A stretch of DNA of 64,000 nt from Cupriavidus basilensis OR16 (GTDB taxonomy: Bacteria > Pseudomonadota > Gammaproteobacteria > Burkholderiales > Burkholderiaceae): contig NZ_AHJE01000044.1 of NCBI RefSeq assembly GCF_000243095.1, positions 1-64,000 of the forward strand. Direction: 5' to 3'. Of the stretch, positions 34,414-42,973 are shown one piece after another. Made by a program: the position numbers and the translations under genes. Numbering within the stretch: the stretch's first letter is position 1; each line of letters opens with the position of its first letter. The notes below the pieces were generated by a model. That model had not been told where the DNA came from. It ran no database searches and was given only the letters and a program-made list of their open reading frames with translations.

Positions 34414-35317
34414 GTCCCTCAAGCAGCTACGCTACTTCGTTGAAATCGTCGATGCCGGCAGCTTCAGCCTGGCCGCCGAGCGGCTTTTCATCGCGCAGTC
34501 GGCGCTGAGCCGGCAGATCAAGGAGATGGAGGGCATGCTGCAGGTGGTGCTGCTGGTGCGTAAGCCGCGCCATGTGGAGACCACGCCGGCCGGCCGCGCC
34601 TTTCTGCAAGCAGCGCGCCGCATACTCGCCGAGCTGGCCGAAGCCTCGGCGCAAGCGCGCCAGGTCGAGCGTGGCGAGCAAGGCACGGTGCGCCTGCTGC
34701 ATTCCAGCTCGGTACCGCTGACGCCGGCCTGCACGGCGGTGTTGCGCGAATACCAGGCCAAGCATCCTGGGATACGCTTCGAGATCTCGCAGGCGTCCAG
34801 CGAACAGCAGGCGATGGAGATCGAAGAGGGCCGCGCCGATCTGGGCCTGGCGCGCGAGCCGCTGCTGCGCCGGCTGCCCGGCGTCGAGGCCGCTGCGCTC
34901 TATGAAGAACACCTGCAACTGGTGGTGAGCACCGCGCATCCGCTTGCGCACGCGCACCGCGTTGCGTTGGAGAGCTTGCGGGAGGAGCCCTTTGTGTCGC
35001 TGCCGCACCCGGACCGGGGTGGCCTGAGCCATCGTGTGGCGCAGTGCTGCCTGGAGCGCGGCTTCTATCCGCGCGCGGCGGCGGCGATCTCGCGCAAGCA
35101 GTCGCAGCTTGCGCTGGTGGAGGCCGGGTTTGGCGTGGCCTTGATGCCGGCTTCGCTCGCACGCTTGGCACCGCCGGGCGTGCGCTGCGTACCGCTGGCC
35201 GATGCTGGCTGTGATACGCGCGTGCTGCTGCTGTCGCGCCGCGACGCCGCGCCAGCCGCCGCGGCGCTGGCGCAGAGCCTGCGTGCGGCGCTATCGCCCC
35301 GGTCGTCGCCTCAGTAA
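34406..35317 (+). CDS. LysR-type transcriptional regulator
   Basis: 303 residues. The winged-helix N-terminus has LKQLRYFVEIVDAGSFSLAA and LFIAQSALSRQIKEMEGML. The effector domain (about 90-295) has LPHPDRGGLSHRVAQCCLER and KQSQLALVEAGFGVALMPAS. The start is the last ATG of a 17-bp tandem repeat, with no clear ribosome-binding site upstream. The divergent TauE/SafE gene is the likely target. Its stop overlaps the end of the TonB-receptor remnant by 7 bp. Confidence 0.9.
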   Translation: MSPSLKQLRYFVEIVDAGSFSLAAERLFIAQSALSRQIKEMEGMLQVVLLVRKPRHVETTPAGRAFLQAARRILAELAEASAQARQVERGEQGTVRLLHSSSVPLTPACTAVLREYQAKHPGIRFEISQASSEQQAMEIEEGRADLGLAREPLLRRLPGVEAAALYEEHLQLVVSTAHPLAHAHRVALESLREEPFVSLPHPDRGGLSHRVAQCCLERGFYPRAAAAISRKQSQLALVEAGFGVALMPASLARLAPPGVRCVPLADAGCDTRVLLLSRRDAAPAAAALAQSLRAALSPRSSPQ

Positions 35318-35679
35318 GCCAGCGAGGCCTGGACGTAGAACGTGCGTGGCATGCCCACGTACTTGCCCGCGTTGTTGTCTGTGGAGCGGGTGAAGTGGCG
35401 GCGGTCGAACAGGTTCTGCGGGCCATAGCGTACCGAGCCCGCGCCGCGCACGCCCACGTTCAGCGAGATATCGCTGCCGCGGGTACCGGCATTGAGGGTG
35501 CTTTCGGCGCTGAAAGCCCCTTGGGCTGCCGGGTCAGGCGTGGTTGCCGGTGTGGCCGCGCGCGCGGACAGGGTCAGGCAAAGCACGGCAGCGCCGATGG
35601 CGGCGCTGGAGAGCTTGAAGGTGGGCTGCAAAATGGAATTCCTGGGAAGCGCCAGTGTGGATCCGTGCATCCGCCGCAT
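35311..35679 (-). pseudogene. TonB-dependent receptor remnant with large internal deletion
   Basis: 122-residue frame joining the two ends of an outer-membrane receptor. The N-terminus has a signal peptide (LSSAAIGAAVLCLTLSARAA), and the C-terminus (YGPQNLFDRRHFTRSTDNNA, PRTFYVQASLAY) is the terminal strand region of TonB-dependent siderophore receptors, with final aromatic residue. The plug and most of the barrel (about 600 residues) are missing, but the frame is preserved. A Fur-box-like sequence lies just upstream (35694-35712). Also contains CTTTCGGCGCTGAAAG (35501-35516), one mismatch from the parS candidate. It might still be expressed as a small secreted protein. Confidence 0.6.
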
Positions 35680-35693
35680 CGAGGGCTCGTATT

Positions 35694-35712
35694 ATAAATG
35701 CGAATCATTATC
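35694..35712 (-). promoter_or_regulatory. Fur-box-like site
   Basis: Minus strand GATAATGATTCGCATTTAT: the first nine bases match the Fur consensus GATAATGATAATCATTATC and 13 of 19 overall. It lies about 15 bp upstream of the receptor remnant's ATG, as expected for an iron-repressed promoter. Confidence 0.55.
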
Positions 35713-35874
35713 GTTTGTGCGGCTTGTGTTTTCCCTGTGGCGACATTGCATCATTGTTGATACATGAAAGGCGGGCGGGACGTGATGCATGCGCCTGCAT
35801 GCACGCTGTGGCTCGGATAGAATTCGTGCCAGCTTTGCCCCGCCGCCCGTCCCGTCCCGTCATCACCGCCATCC

Positions 35875-37128
35875 ATGTCGATCCCTGCTTCCGTTCCGGC
35901 CCCCGAGCCGGACTCAGTCTTCCGCGACCCCTCATTTCGGCTGTTCTGGTTTGCCCGCCTGTGCACCACCATCGGCTACCAGATCTTTACGGTGGCGGTG
36001 GGCTGGCAGATCTACGATCTCACCCGCGACCCGTTCATGCTTGGCATGGTGGGGCTGGTGCAGTTCCTGCCTTCGGTGATGCTGCTGCTGATGTCCGGCC
36101 ATGTGGCCGACCGCTTCGACCGGCGCCTGATCGTGCGCACCTGCCAGACGCTGGAAGCGCTGATCGCAGTGTCGATGGCGGTGGCGAGCTGGTCGGGCTG
36201 GATCACGCGCGATCACATCTTCGTGTTCGTGGCCCTGATCGGCGCCACCCGTGCCTTTGAAACGCCGACCCTGCAAGCGCTGCTGCCTAGCGTGGTCACG
36301 CCGCGCCTGTTTCCGCGCGCGGTGGCGTTGTCCAGCTCCGCCACGCAGACCGCCATCATCATCGGCCCCGCGCTGGGCGGTTTCGCCTACGTGGCCGGCC
36401 CGGGCGTGGTCTACGCCATCAGTGCCACGCTGTTCGCCGTGGCCGCCTGCCTGGTCACCGCGCTCAAGCTGCGCCAGGCCGCGCAGCGGCTGAGCACGCC
36501 GGTCAGCATCGCCACGCTGTTCGCGGGGGTTTCGTATATCCGCAGCCGGCCGGTGCTGCTCGGCGCGATTTCGCTGGATCTCTTTGCCGTGCTGCTGGGC
36601 GGCGCTACCGCGCTGCTGCCCATCTACGCGCGCGACATCCTGCATACCGGCCCCTGGGGCCTGGGCCTGCTGCGCTCGTCGCCCGCCATCGGTGCATTGG
36701 CGACCGCGCTGTGGCTCGCCCACCATCCGATGAATCGCCGCGTGGGAAGCGTGATGTTCGGCGCCGTGGCCGTCTTCGGCGTGGCGACGATGGTGTTCGG
36801 CATCTCGCACTGGCTGCCGCTGTCGATGGCGGCCCTGGTCGTGCTTGGCGCCTCAGACATGATCAGCGTGGTGGTGCGCTCCACGCTGGTCCAGCTCGAT
36901 ACGCCAGACGATATGCGCGGGCGCGTGGGCGCGGTCAACTCGGTCTTTATCGGCGCGTCCAACCAGCTTGGCGAGTTCGAGTCCGGCGTGACGGCCGCGC
37001 TGTTCGGGCCGGTTGGCGCGGTGCTGCTTGGCGGCATCGGTACGCTGCTGGTAGTGGTGGTGTGGATGCGCCTGTTCCCCTCGCTAGCCTCGCGCGACCG
37101 CTTGCACGACCACCCCGTCACGGCCTGA
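35875..37128 (+). CDS. Major facilitator superfamily transporter, EntS-like
   Basis: 417 residues, twelve hydrophobic segments. DPSFRLFWFARLCTTIGYQI, VGWQIYDLTRDPFMLGMVGL and GHVADRFDRRLIVR are typical of the EntS/siderophore-exporter type of MFS. The motif D-R-F-D-R-R is the cytoplasmic loop 2-3 signature. It starts 160 bp beyond a Fur-box-like site, divergent from the receptor remnant, so export of a siderophore is plausible but not proven. A hairpin at 37140 follows. Confidence 0.88.
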   Translation: MSIPASVPAPEPDSVFRDPSFRLFWFARLCTTIGYQIFTVAVGWQIYDLTRDPFMLGMVGLVQFLPSVMLLLMSGHVADRFDRRLIVRTCQTLEALIAVSMAVASWSGWITRDHIFVFVALIGATRAFETPTLQALLPSVVTPRLFPRAVALSSSATQTAIIIGPALGGFAYVAGPGVVYAISATLFAVAACLVTALKLRQAAQRLSTPVSIATLFAGVSYIRSRPVLLGAISLDLFAVLLGGATALLPIYARDILHTGPWGLGLLRSSPAIGALATALWLAHHPMNRRVGSVMFGAVAVFGVATMVFGISHWLPLSMAALVVLGASDMISVVVRSTLVQLDTPDDMRGRVGAVNSVFIGASNQLGEFESGVTAALFGPVGAVLLGGIGTLLVVVVWMRLFPSLASRDRLHDHPVTA

Positions 37129-37139
37129 AACAAGGTCTG

Positions 37140-37167
37140 ACCCGGCCGGTCCGAGCACCGGCCGGGT
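37140..37167 (+). terminator. Hairpin after the MFS gene
   Basis: ACCCGGCCGGT (37140-37150), CCGAGC loop, ACCGGCCGGGT (37157-37167). Perfect 11-bp stem, but without a T-run; a probable Rho-assisted or weak terminator. Confidence 0.6.
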
Positions 37168-37197
37168 GCAGCGCCCGTTCTTCCTCCGCACCCAAAG

Positions 37198-37213
37198 CGT
37201 ACCCAATTCTGCG
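37198..37213 (+). repeat. Dispersed iteron, AATTC variant
   Basis: CGTACCCAATTCTGCG, identical to the variant at 19187 and 19254 in the origin. It lies 30 bp after the MFS hairpin. Confidence 0.88.
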
Positions 37214-37643
37214 TGCCCCAACGCAGCGGTGCCGCGCGACTCTCCCTGCCAAAAAAAAGCAATTCAAAGACCACCCCGGCGAAATTTTTTCCAATCGGGG
37301 CTAGCCCTTGCCCACGCAGGGCTGGCGCGGATTCGCCAACCTGCCGCCGCGCATCCCGGGGAAACCAATCGCCCCGGCATTTGTCCTGAAAGTATCGTCA
37401 ATTTCAATCAAATACAGGTAATTATCCCGCATCAAGTCAGACCCAGCGGGCATGCCAGCGTACTGCGCCATGCGAAAACAATGCAGGGCGCGGTGCGCCG
37501 GTTTTGGTAGCCCGCACACCACCAGTGACAGGAGAGTGAGCAATCATGTGTGGCATTGCAGGAGAACAACACCTCGATCAGGTCGTGGGCGCCCGGCATG
37601 CCCTCGCCAACGGCGCGATCTACAGCCTGATCGCCGGCATGCC

Positions 37644-37659
37644 CGCAGAAACGGGTACG
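37644..37659 (-). repeat. Dispersed iteron
   Basis: CGCAGAAACGGGTACG, exact inverted core, in the decayed region. Confidence 0.9.
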
Positions 37660-38277
37660 CCCGACCTGCGCACCCATGCCATCGGCTTAGAAACCGCAGG
37701 CAGCGAGGCCACGAAGCGCAGCCGAGCGCCTTGCCGGCCTGCCGTTCTCGTTCGCGGCCTGATGCCACGCTCGTGCGTATCCACCACTTCACGATCAAGA
37801 GCGTACCAACCTCTTCCTGAATCCATTCGAAGCGAACCATGAACCCGCCCGCATGCAGACACTGAAGATCGATCCGCTTTACCTCAAGACCACGCTGTCG
37901 GAGCAGCGCCCCGCCCCCGCCCCCGACCCCGACCCCGACCGCGCCATCGTGGCCCACCTCGGCACGCTCGGTATTCCCGGCCATCGGGACGTGTTCCGCT
38001 TCTATCATTCCGATGTGGGTGCGGCGCAGAGTGCCGGGCACGATGTGCGTACCACATTGCTTTGCTTTGGCGCCGACGTCTCGCATGGCCATGGGCGCAC
38101 ACGCTTGTCCGTGCCGGTGCACCTTGCGCAATCGCTCACCAGCCCGATCCGGGCCGGCTCGTGCAGCGAAACACCGCTGCCCGACGCCGGGGAACCGGTG
38201 CATCGCAGTCGCGCCGCCGCGGCATCGTGAGCCGCGCATGAGCAACCTTTCCACACTGATCGCCGGAGCCGAATCCA

Positions 38278-39161
38278 TGAACCTGAACTTCATCGAACCC
38301 CAGAAGCTGGAGGCAGCCTGGGCCTACCTGCTGCAACTGGTGGTGCAGCAAGGCCTGAACTGCATCGCTGCCGTGCTGATCCTGATCCTGGGCTGGTGGC
38401 TCTCCGGGCGCGCCCGCGCGGCGGTGCTGCGCGCGTTCGACCGGCCGGCAGTGGATGCCACGCTGCGCCCCATGCTGGCCAGCGTGACGCAATGGATCGT
38501 GCGCGTGATCACGGTGGTGCTGGTGCTGTCGCAATTCGGCGTGCAGACCGCCAGCATCATCGCCATGCTCGGCGCGGCCGGCCTGGCCATCGGCCTGGCG
38601 CTGCAAGGCACGCTGCAGAACATTGCCGCGGGCATCATGCTGGTGCTGCTGCGGCCGTTTCGCGTGGGCCAGTACATCGATGCGCAGGGCGTGGCCGGCA
38701 CCGTTCGCGAGACCGGCTTGTTCATGACCGAGCTGACCACCTCCGACGGGGTTTGCCTGCGCGTGCCCAATGGCAAGATCTGGGGCAGCGCCATTACCAA
38801 CTACAGCGAGAATCCCACCCGCCGGCTCGACATCGAAGTCACCGTCACCTTTGGCGCCGACATCCAGGCCGCCCTCGATGCGCTGCGTGCCATGCTCGCG
38901 GCTGAGGGCCGCATCCTGGCGGACCCGGCCTCCGAGGTCATGGTGATCAACTATGCTGCGCAGGGCGTTACGCTCAACGTGCGCTGCTGGGTTGCCGCCG
39001 GGGATTACTGGAACGTGCGCTTCGCCTTCTACCACCGTATCAAGCAGGTGCTCGAAGCCGCCGGTTGCGCGCTTGCCGTGCCGGTGCGGGAATGGCGCGT
39101 GCCCGAGGACGCGCAAGTGGCCGCGCCCGTGGCACCCAATCCCGCGCATCGCTTGAGCTGA
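38278..39161 (+). CDS. MscS-family mechanosensitive channel
   Basis: Small-conductance mechanosensitive channel of about 294 residues that opens under hypo-osmotic stress. Three membrane segments: LNCIAAVLILILGWWLSG, ITVVLVLSQFGVQTASIIAM and the pore helix GAAGLAIGLALQGTLQNIAA. The beta domain (GQYIDAQGVAGTVRETGLF, LRVPNGKIWGSAITNYS) follows. ATG 38278 (MNLNFIEPQKLEAAW) has GGAG at a good distance; an upstream ATG at 38238 would add 13 residues. Full length. Confidence 0.9.
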
Positions 39162-39459
39162 CCCATCTGCCCGCGTTGCTTGCGCCGCCGCGGCGCGAAA
39201 GCACCCCGGCGGCGATCCTCTTTTGTGGCGCCCGCGTTTGCGCGCCATCGCCTGTTTCCTTCTCTTCGCCCCATTGGGTCTTTCACCGGTATCCGCGTCC
39301 CGCCGCTGCGCGTGGCGGAACACGGCATGTCTTCAACCTCTGGAATTGGATTTGCTGCCTGCACACAAGCTCGAACTGAACCCCGCCGCACGCAAGCCAC
39401 CAAGCTTGCGCACAGTCCCTCCCGCCAACGATGGCTTCTCGCCTGACGCACCACGCAGA
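39162..39459. other. Intergenic region before the porin gene
   Basis: About 300 bp without a recognisable gene. It should hold the porin promoter. The porin frame is open through it from 39223, but without a plausible start. Confidence 0.5.
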
Positions 39460-40491
39460 ATGCTTGCGCGCTGCCTGCCGGCGCTGGCTTGCGCCGCCGT
39501 GCTGGGGCCCGCCGCGCCGGTGGCGCACGCGCAGGGCAGCCTCCAGCTGTACGGGTTCGCCGACGTCGGCATCTTCCGTCCCGCGCCCGGCCAGCCCACT
39601 CAGGTCGGCACCATGCAGCGCAGCTTCATCGGCCTGCGCGGCAGCGAAACGCTGGCCCCCGGCTGGGCCGCCACCCTGAACCTGCAAACGCGTTTCGACA
39701 TGGGCAATGGCGGGCTTGAAGCCAGCGGCGCCACGCCGTATTTCCAGGGCGAATCCACCGTTGGCATCAGGTCGCCCTACGGCGCCCTGCGCCTCGGCCG
39801 CGCGCTGACGCCGATGTGGCAATACGACTGGCAGTACGACAGCGGGGACAATTTCAACCGCGTGAGCTCCGTGGCGTGGTACGTGTACCATCCGTCCTAT
39901 CGCACCGATCCGTATCACAACGGCCCCGCGGGCGAATACTCGCGACTGAACAACGGCGTGTTCTACGACTCGCCGAAATGGGGCGGCATGCACGTGCATG
40001 TTTCCGCCGGCGTGGAGAAGAACGAAACGCCGGACGCCGCCGGCAACCGGGACCGCACGCGGCCGCTGGCGGCCTCGCTCAACTACGATGCCGGGCCCTG
40101 GTCGGCGATGCTGACGGCGGAGCGCAATGCGGCGTTCGACAACACGTGGTTCGCCGGACTGGCCTACGCGTTCGCCAAGGTGCGGCTGATGGCCTCGTAC
40201 AGCCAGACGCGTCTGAGCGCCGCGAGCCAGGCCTTCCTTGGCGACGCCAGCGCCAGGCGCAGCGCCGCCACGCTTGGCGTCAACTGGCGCGTGGGCGCCT
40301 ATACGCTCAAGCTCTCGGGCGCGCGCGATTTCCAGGGCTATGGCACGGCGGGCGCCACCGGCTACGTCACCAGCGGGGTGGATTACGCGCTATCGAAGCG
40401 CACCACGCTGTATGGCGCGGTGTCGTATCGCCACAGCCGCGACGCAGGTGGCGGCGCCGGGTTCGGTGCCGGCGTCAGCCACAGCTTCTAG
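39460..40491 (+). CDS. Outer-membrane porin (Burkholderia/Neisseria type)
   Basis: 343 residues. Signal peptide [20 protein letters not shown] ending AHA-Q. The mature protein starts [14 protein letters not shown], the beginning typical of betaproteobacterial trimeric porins, and ends in GAGVSHSF with terminal Phe. Motifs seen: [40 protein letters not shown] and [17 protein letters not shown]. General diffusion channel; substrate unknown. ATG 39460 is chosen because it opens directly into the signal peptide. It converges with edd. Confidence 0.92.
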   Translation: MLARCLPALACAAVLGPAAPVAHAQGSLQLYGFADVGIFRPAPGQPTQVGTMQRSFIGLRGSETLAPGWAATLNLQTRFDMGNGGLEASGATPYFQGESTVGIRSPYGALRLGRALTPMWQYDWQYDSGDNFNRVSSVAWYVYHPSYRTDPYHNGPAGEYSRLNNGVFYDSPKWGGMHVHVSAGVEKNETPDAAGNRDRTRPLAASLNYDAGPWSAMLTAERNAAFDNTWFAGLAYAFAKVRLMASYSQTRLSAASQAFLGDASARRSAATLGVNWRVGAYTLKLSGARDFQGYGTAGATGYVTSGVDYALSKRTTLYGAVSYRHSRDAGGGAGFGAGVSHSF

Positions 40492-40513
40492 GCCGCGCAC
40501 AAGCCATCCCCCG

Positions 40514-42340
40514 TCAGCCTTCCTCGGCAAACAGCGAGCACGCCCCGGCTTCCGCCGTGCTGACGTGGCGGCGGAAATTGGCAAACAGGTCGCGTCCCAC
40601 GCCATGCCGGTTGGCGGACAGATCGGGCGGCGTCACCGCGCGCGCGGCCCATTCCGCGTCCGGCACCAGCACCGTGAGCACGCCCGCATGCGCGTCCACG
40701 CGCATCGGGTCGCCATCGCGCACGCGGGCGATGCCGCCGCCGCTCAACGCCTCCGGGCACACGTGGATGGCGGCCGGCACCTTGCCCGACGCGCCGGACA
40801 TGCGCCCGTCCGTCACCAGCGCCACGTGGAAGCCACGATCCTGCAGCACGGTCAGCGTAGGGGTGAGCTTGTGCAGCTCTGGCATGCCGCAGGCGGCCGG
40901 CCCTTGCCATGGCAGCACCGCGATAAAGTCCCGCTCCAGCTCGCCGCGCTTGAACGCTTCGATCAGCGCGTCTTGCGTATGGAACACCATTGCCGGGGCC
41001 TGCACGACGTGGTGCTCGGGCTTGACCGCCGAAATCTTCAGCACGGCACGGCCGAGTTTGCCGTCGAGCAGCTTGATGCCGCCTTCCGGCGCGAAAGGCT
41101 GGCTGGCGGGGCGCACGATACTGTCGTCCAGCGTCGCTTCGGGCCCGTCGATCCAGGTGAGCTGGCCGTCGCGCAGCACCGGCTCGCGCGTGTAGTCGGC
41201 CAGGCCCTGGCCGACCACGGTGGTGACATCGTCGTGCAGCAGGCCGAGCTGCAGCAAGCCGCGAATCACCAGCCCCAGCCCGCCAGCGGCCTGGAACTGG
41301 TTCACATCCGCGCTACCGTTTGGATACACGCGTGCCAGCAGCGGCACGACTTCAGATAGCTCCGCGAAATCGTCCCAGCTCAGCACAATGCCCGCGGTGC
41401 GCGCCATCGCCACCAGGTGCAACGTATGGTTGGTGGAGCCGCCGGTGGCCAGCAGGCCGACGATGCCGTTGACGAAGGCGCGCTCGTCGAGCACGTCCGC
41501 CACCGGCGTATAGCGATCGCCGCCGTGCACCAGGCGCAGCGCCTGGCGCGCGGATTCGCGCGTGAGGGCTTCGCGCAGCGGCGTGTTGGGATTGACGAAG
41601 GCGGTGCCGGGCAAGTGCAGGCCCATGATCTCCATCAGCATCTGGTTGGAGTTGGCGGTGCCGTAGAACGTACAGGTGCCGGGACCGTGATACGACTGGC
41701 TCTCCGCCTCCAGCAACTCGGCGCGGCTGAGCTTGCCCTCGGCATAGCGCTGGCGCACGCGCGCCTTTTCTTCATTGCCGATGCCGGTGGTCATGGGGCC
41801 GCCCGGCACGAAGATGGCAGGCAGGTGGCCGAACGACAGCGCGCCCATCACCAGCCCCGGCACGATCTTGTCGCACACGCCGAGGTACAGCGCGCCATCG
41901 AACATCTGGTGCGACAGCGCTACCGCGGTTGACAGCGCGATCACATCGCGCGAGAACAGCGAGAGATCCATGCCGTCCTGCCCCTGCGTCACGCCATCGC
42001 ACATGGCGGGTGTGCCGCCGGCGAACTGCGCGGTGCCGCCGGCCTCCAGCGCAGCCTCCTTGAGCCATTGCGGATATTCCGCCAGGGGCTGGTGGGCCGA
42101 CAGCATGTCGTTGTACGAGGAGACGATCGCCAGGTTGGGGCGCTCCTGCGCTTTCAGGCGGATCTTGGCTTGCTCGGGCATGGCCGCCACGGCGTGCGCC
42201 AGGTTGGTACACGAGAGCTGCGCGCGCTCCACCTTCTGCCCCGCCATGGCACGGGTGCGATCCATGTAGGACTGGCGCGTGGCGGCGCTGCGCGCCTTGA
42301 TGCGGGCGGTGACCCGCTCCAGTACTGGATGACTTGGCAT
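40514..42340 (-). CDS. edd: Phosphogluconate dehydratase
   Basis: Entner-Doudoroff enzyme (6-phosphogluconate to 2-keto-3-deoxy-6-phosphogluconate), 608 residues, full length. It belongs to the IlvD/Edd family: cluster ligands are likely in [31 protein letters not shown] and [38 protein letters not shown] is the family's C-terminal signature. The partner aldolase gene eda is not in the window. zwf-pgl-glk at 52-55 kb supply the upstream steps, so this replicon carries most of the pathway. Cytoplasmic. Confidence 0.95.
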   Translation of the reverse strand: MPSHPVLERVTARIKARSAATRQSYMDRTRAMAGQKVERAQLSCTNLAHAVAAMPEQAKIRLKAQERPNLAIVSSYNDMLSAHQPLAEYPQWLKEAALEAGGTAQFAGGTPAMCDGVTQGQDGMDLSLFSRDVIALSTAVALSHQMFDGALYLGVCDKIVPGLVMGALSFGHLPAIFVPGGPMTTGIGNEEKARVRQRYAEGKLSRAELLEAESQSYHGPGTCTFYGTANSNQMLMEIMGLHLPGTAFVNPNTPLREALTRESARQALRLVHGGDRYTPVADVLDERAFVNGIVGLLATGGSTNHTLHLVAMARTAGIVLSWDDFAELSEVVPLLARVYPNGSADVNQFQAAGGLGLVIRGLLQLGLLHDDVTTVVGQGLADYTREPVLRDGQLTWIDGPEATLDDSIVRPASQPFAPEGGIKLLDGKLGRAVLKISAVKPEHHVVQAPAMVFHTQDALIEAFKRGELERDFIAVLPWQGPAACGMPELHKLTPTLTVLQDRGFHVALVTDGRMSGASGKVPAAIHVCPEALSGGGIARVRDGDPMRVDAHAGVLTVLVPDAEWAARAVTPPDLSANRHGVGRDLFANFRRHVSTAEAGACSLFAEEG

Positions 42341-42488
42341 GGGGATCTCCTGCGTGGGATGCTTTTTTTCAGCCTAGTGCACTTTGGGGAGGGGTGCACG
42401 GTTGGCGCGCGGTTGGCGCAAGTATGGGGCGCTGCACGTTTTCTCCACAAGTGCTAGACTCCGCTCCATTCTCTGGAGTTCAAACGAC

Positions 42489-42575
42489 ATGAAGCAAGCA
42501 GCGCAACGCCCCGCCATCGCAGCGTTTGCCGCGGCACCTTACGGTGAACGCGTGCTGCTGGCTATTCACGCCTAG
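42489..42575 (+). CDS. Putative 28-residue leader peptide upstream of the EF-G paralogue
   Basis: MKQAAQRPAIAAFAAAPYGE then RVLLAIHA. GGAG at 42475-42478 precedes the ATG, and TAGACT (42455-42460) could be a -10 box. Its stop is followed 68 bp later by a strong intrinsic terminator and two more hairpins before the EF-G-like gene. This layout suits ribosome-mediated attenuation, but no homologue is known to me and translation is not proven. Confidence 0.4.
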   Translation: MKQAAQRPAIAAFAAAPYGERVLLAIHA

Positions 42576-42643
42576 TCTTCCGAGCGTCCCGCCCGGAAGG
42601 CTGCAAGGCCAGTTCCGGGAACGACGAAACCGATCATCGCCAA

Positions 42644-42679
42644 CCCCGGACGGCCCGCAGGCCCGCCGGGGTTTTTTTT
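42644..42679 (+). terminator. Intrinsic terminator in the leader
   Basis: CCCCGG (42644-42649) and CCGGGG (42666-42671) with inner pairs, followed by eight T (42672-42679). It lies 295 bp ahead of the EF-G-like start, so readthrough must occur or an internal promoter must exist. Confidence 0.8.
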
Positions 42680-42702
42680 GTTTCGCCACCATCTGACACG
42701 CC

Positions 42703-42864
42703 ATGCGTACCTACGACAAGTTGATTGCCACGATTCAAACCGGCCAAGGGAACGGGAGCTTGCGCTCGTCCCTTGGTGCGGTAACGGCGTCGTCTGGCGT
42801 AGTCACCGAGACCATTGCGTGCCGCATGCGGCATGCCGGCGCCGCCTCGCAAGCGATCCCATAG
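42703..42864 (+). CDS. Possible 53-residue ORF in the leader
   Basis: [20 protein letters not shown] then [20 protein letters not shown]. No good ribosome-binding site. It lies between the terminator at 42644 and hairpins at 42865-42954. Could be a second leader peptide or chance. Confidence 0.25.
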   Translation: MRTYDKLIATIQTGQGNGSLRSSLGAVTASSGVVTETIACRMRHAGAASQAIP

Positions 42865-42954
42865 CCTCCTGGCTGCACGTGCAGTCCGGGAGGCCTCGCA
42901 GATCGCCTCCCAGGGACCACAACACCCTGGCAGGCACGCACCCGCCAGGGTGTT
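42865..42954 (+). promoter_or_regulatory. Two hairpins directly upstream of the EF-G paralogue
   Basis: CCTCC-x-CTGCACGTGCAG-x-GGAGG (42866-42893), and AACACCCTGGC (42921-42931) / GCCAGGGTGTT (42944-42954), an 11-bp perfect stem 19 bp before the ATG. The second could act as a terminator or block initiation; only three T follow. Confidence 0.55.
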
Positions 42955-42973
42955 TGCATTCAGGCAGCCCATC

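Larger units (their letters stand above)
37168..38237. other. About 1 kb without a convincing gene; carries two iterons
   Basis: Short frames here look decayed. One starts after AGGAGAGTGAGCAATC at 37546 (MCGIAGEQHLDQVVGARHAL, then ANGAIYSLIAG) but turns Arg/Ser-rich after residue 35. Another from 37853 (MQTLKIDPLYLKTTLSEQRP) has a proline-aspartate repeat and no known motif, ending at 38230. Both could be remnants of lost genes. Iterons lie at 37198 and 37644. Confidence 0.45.
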
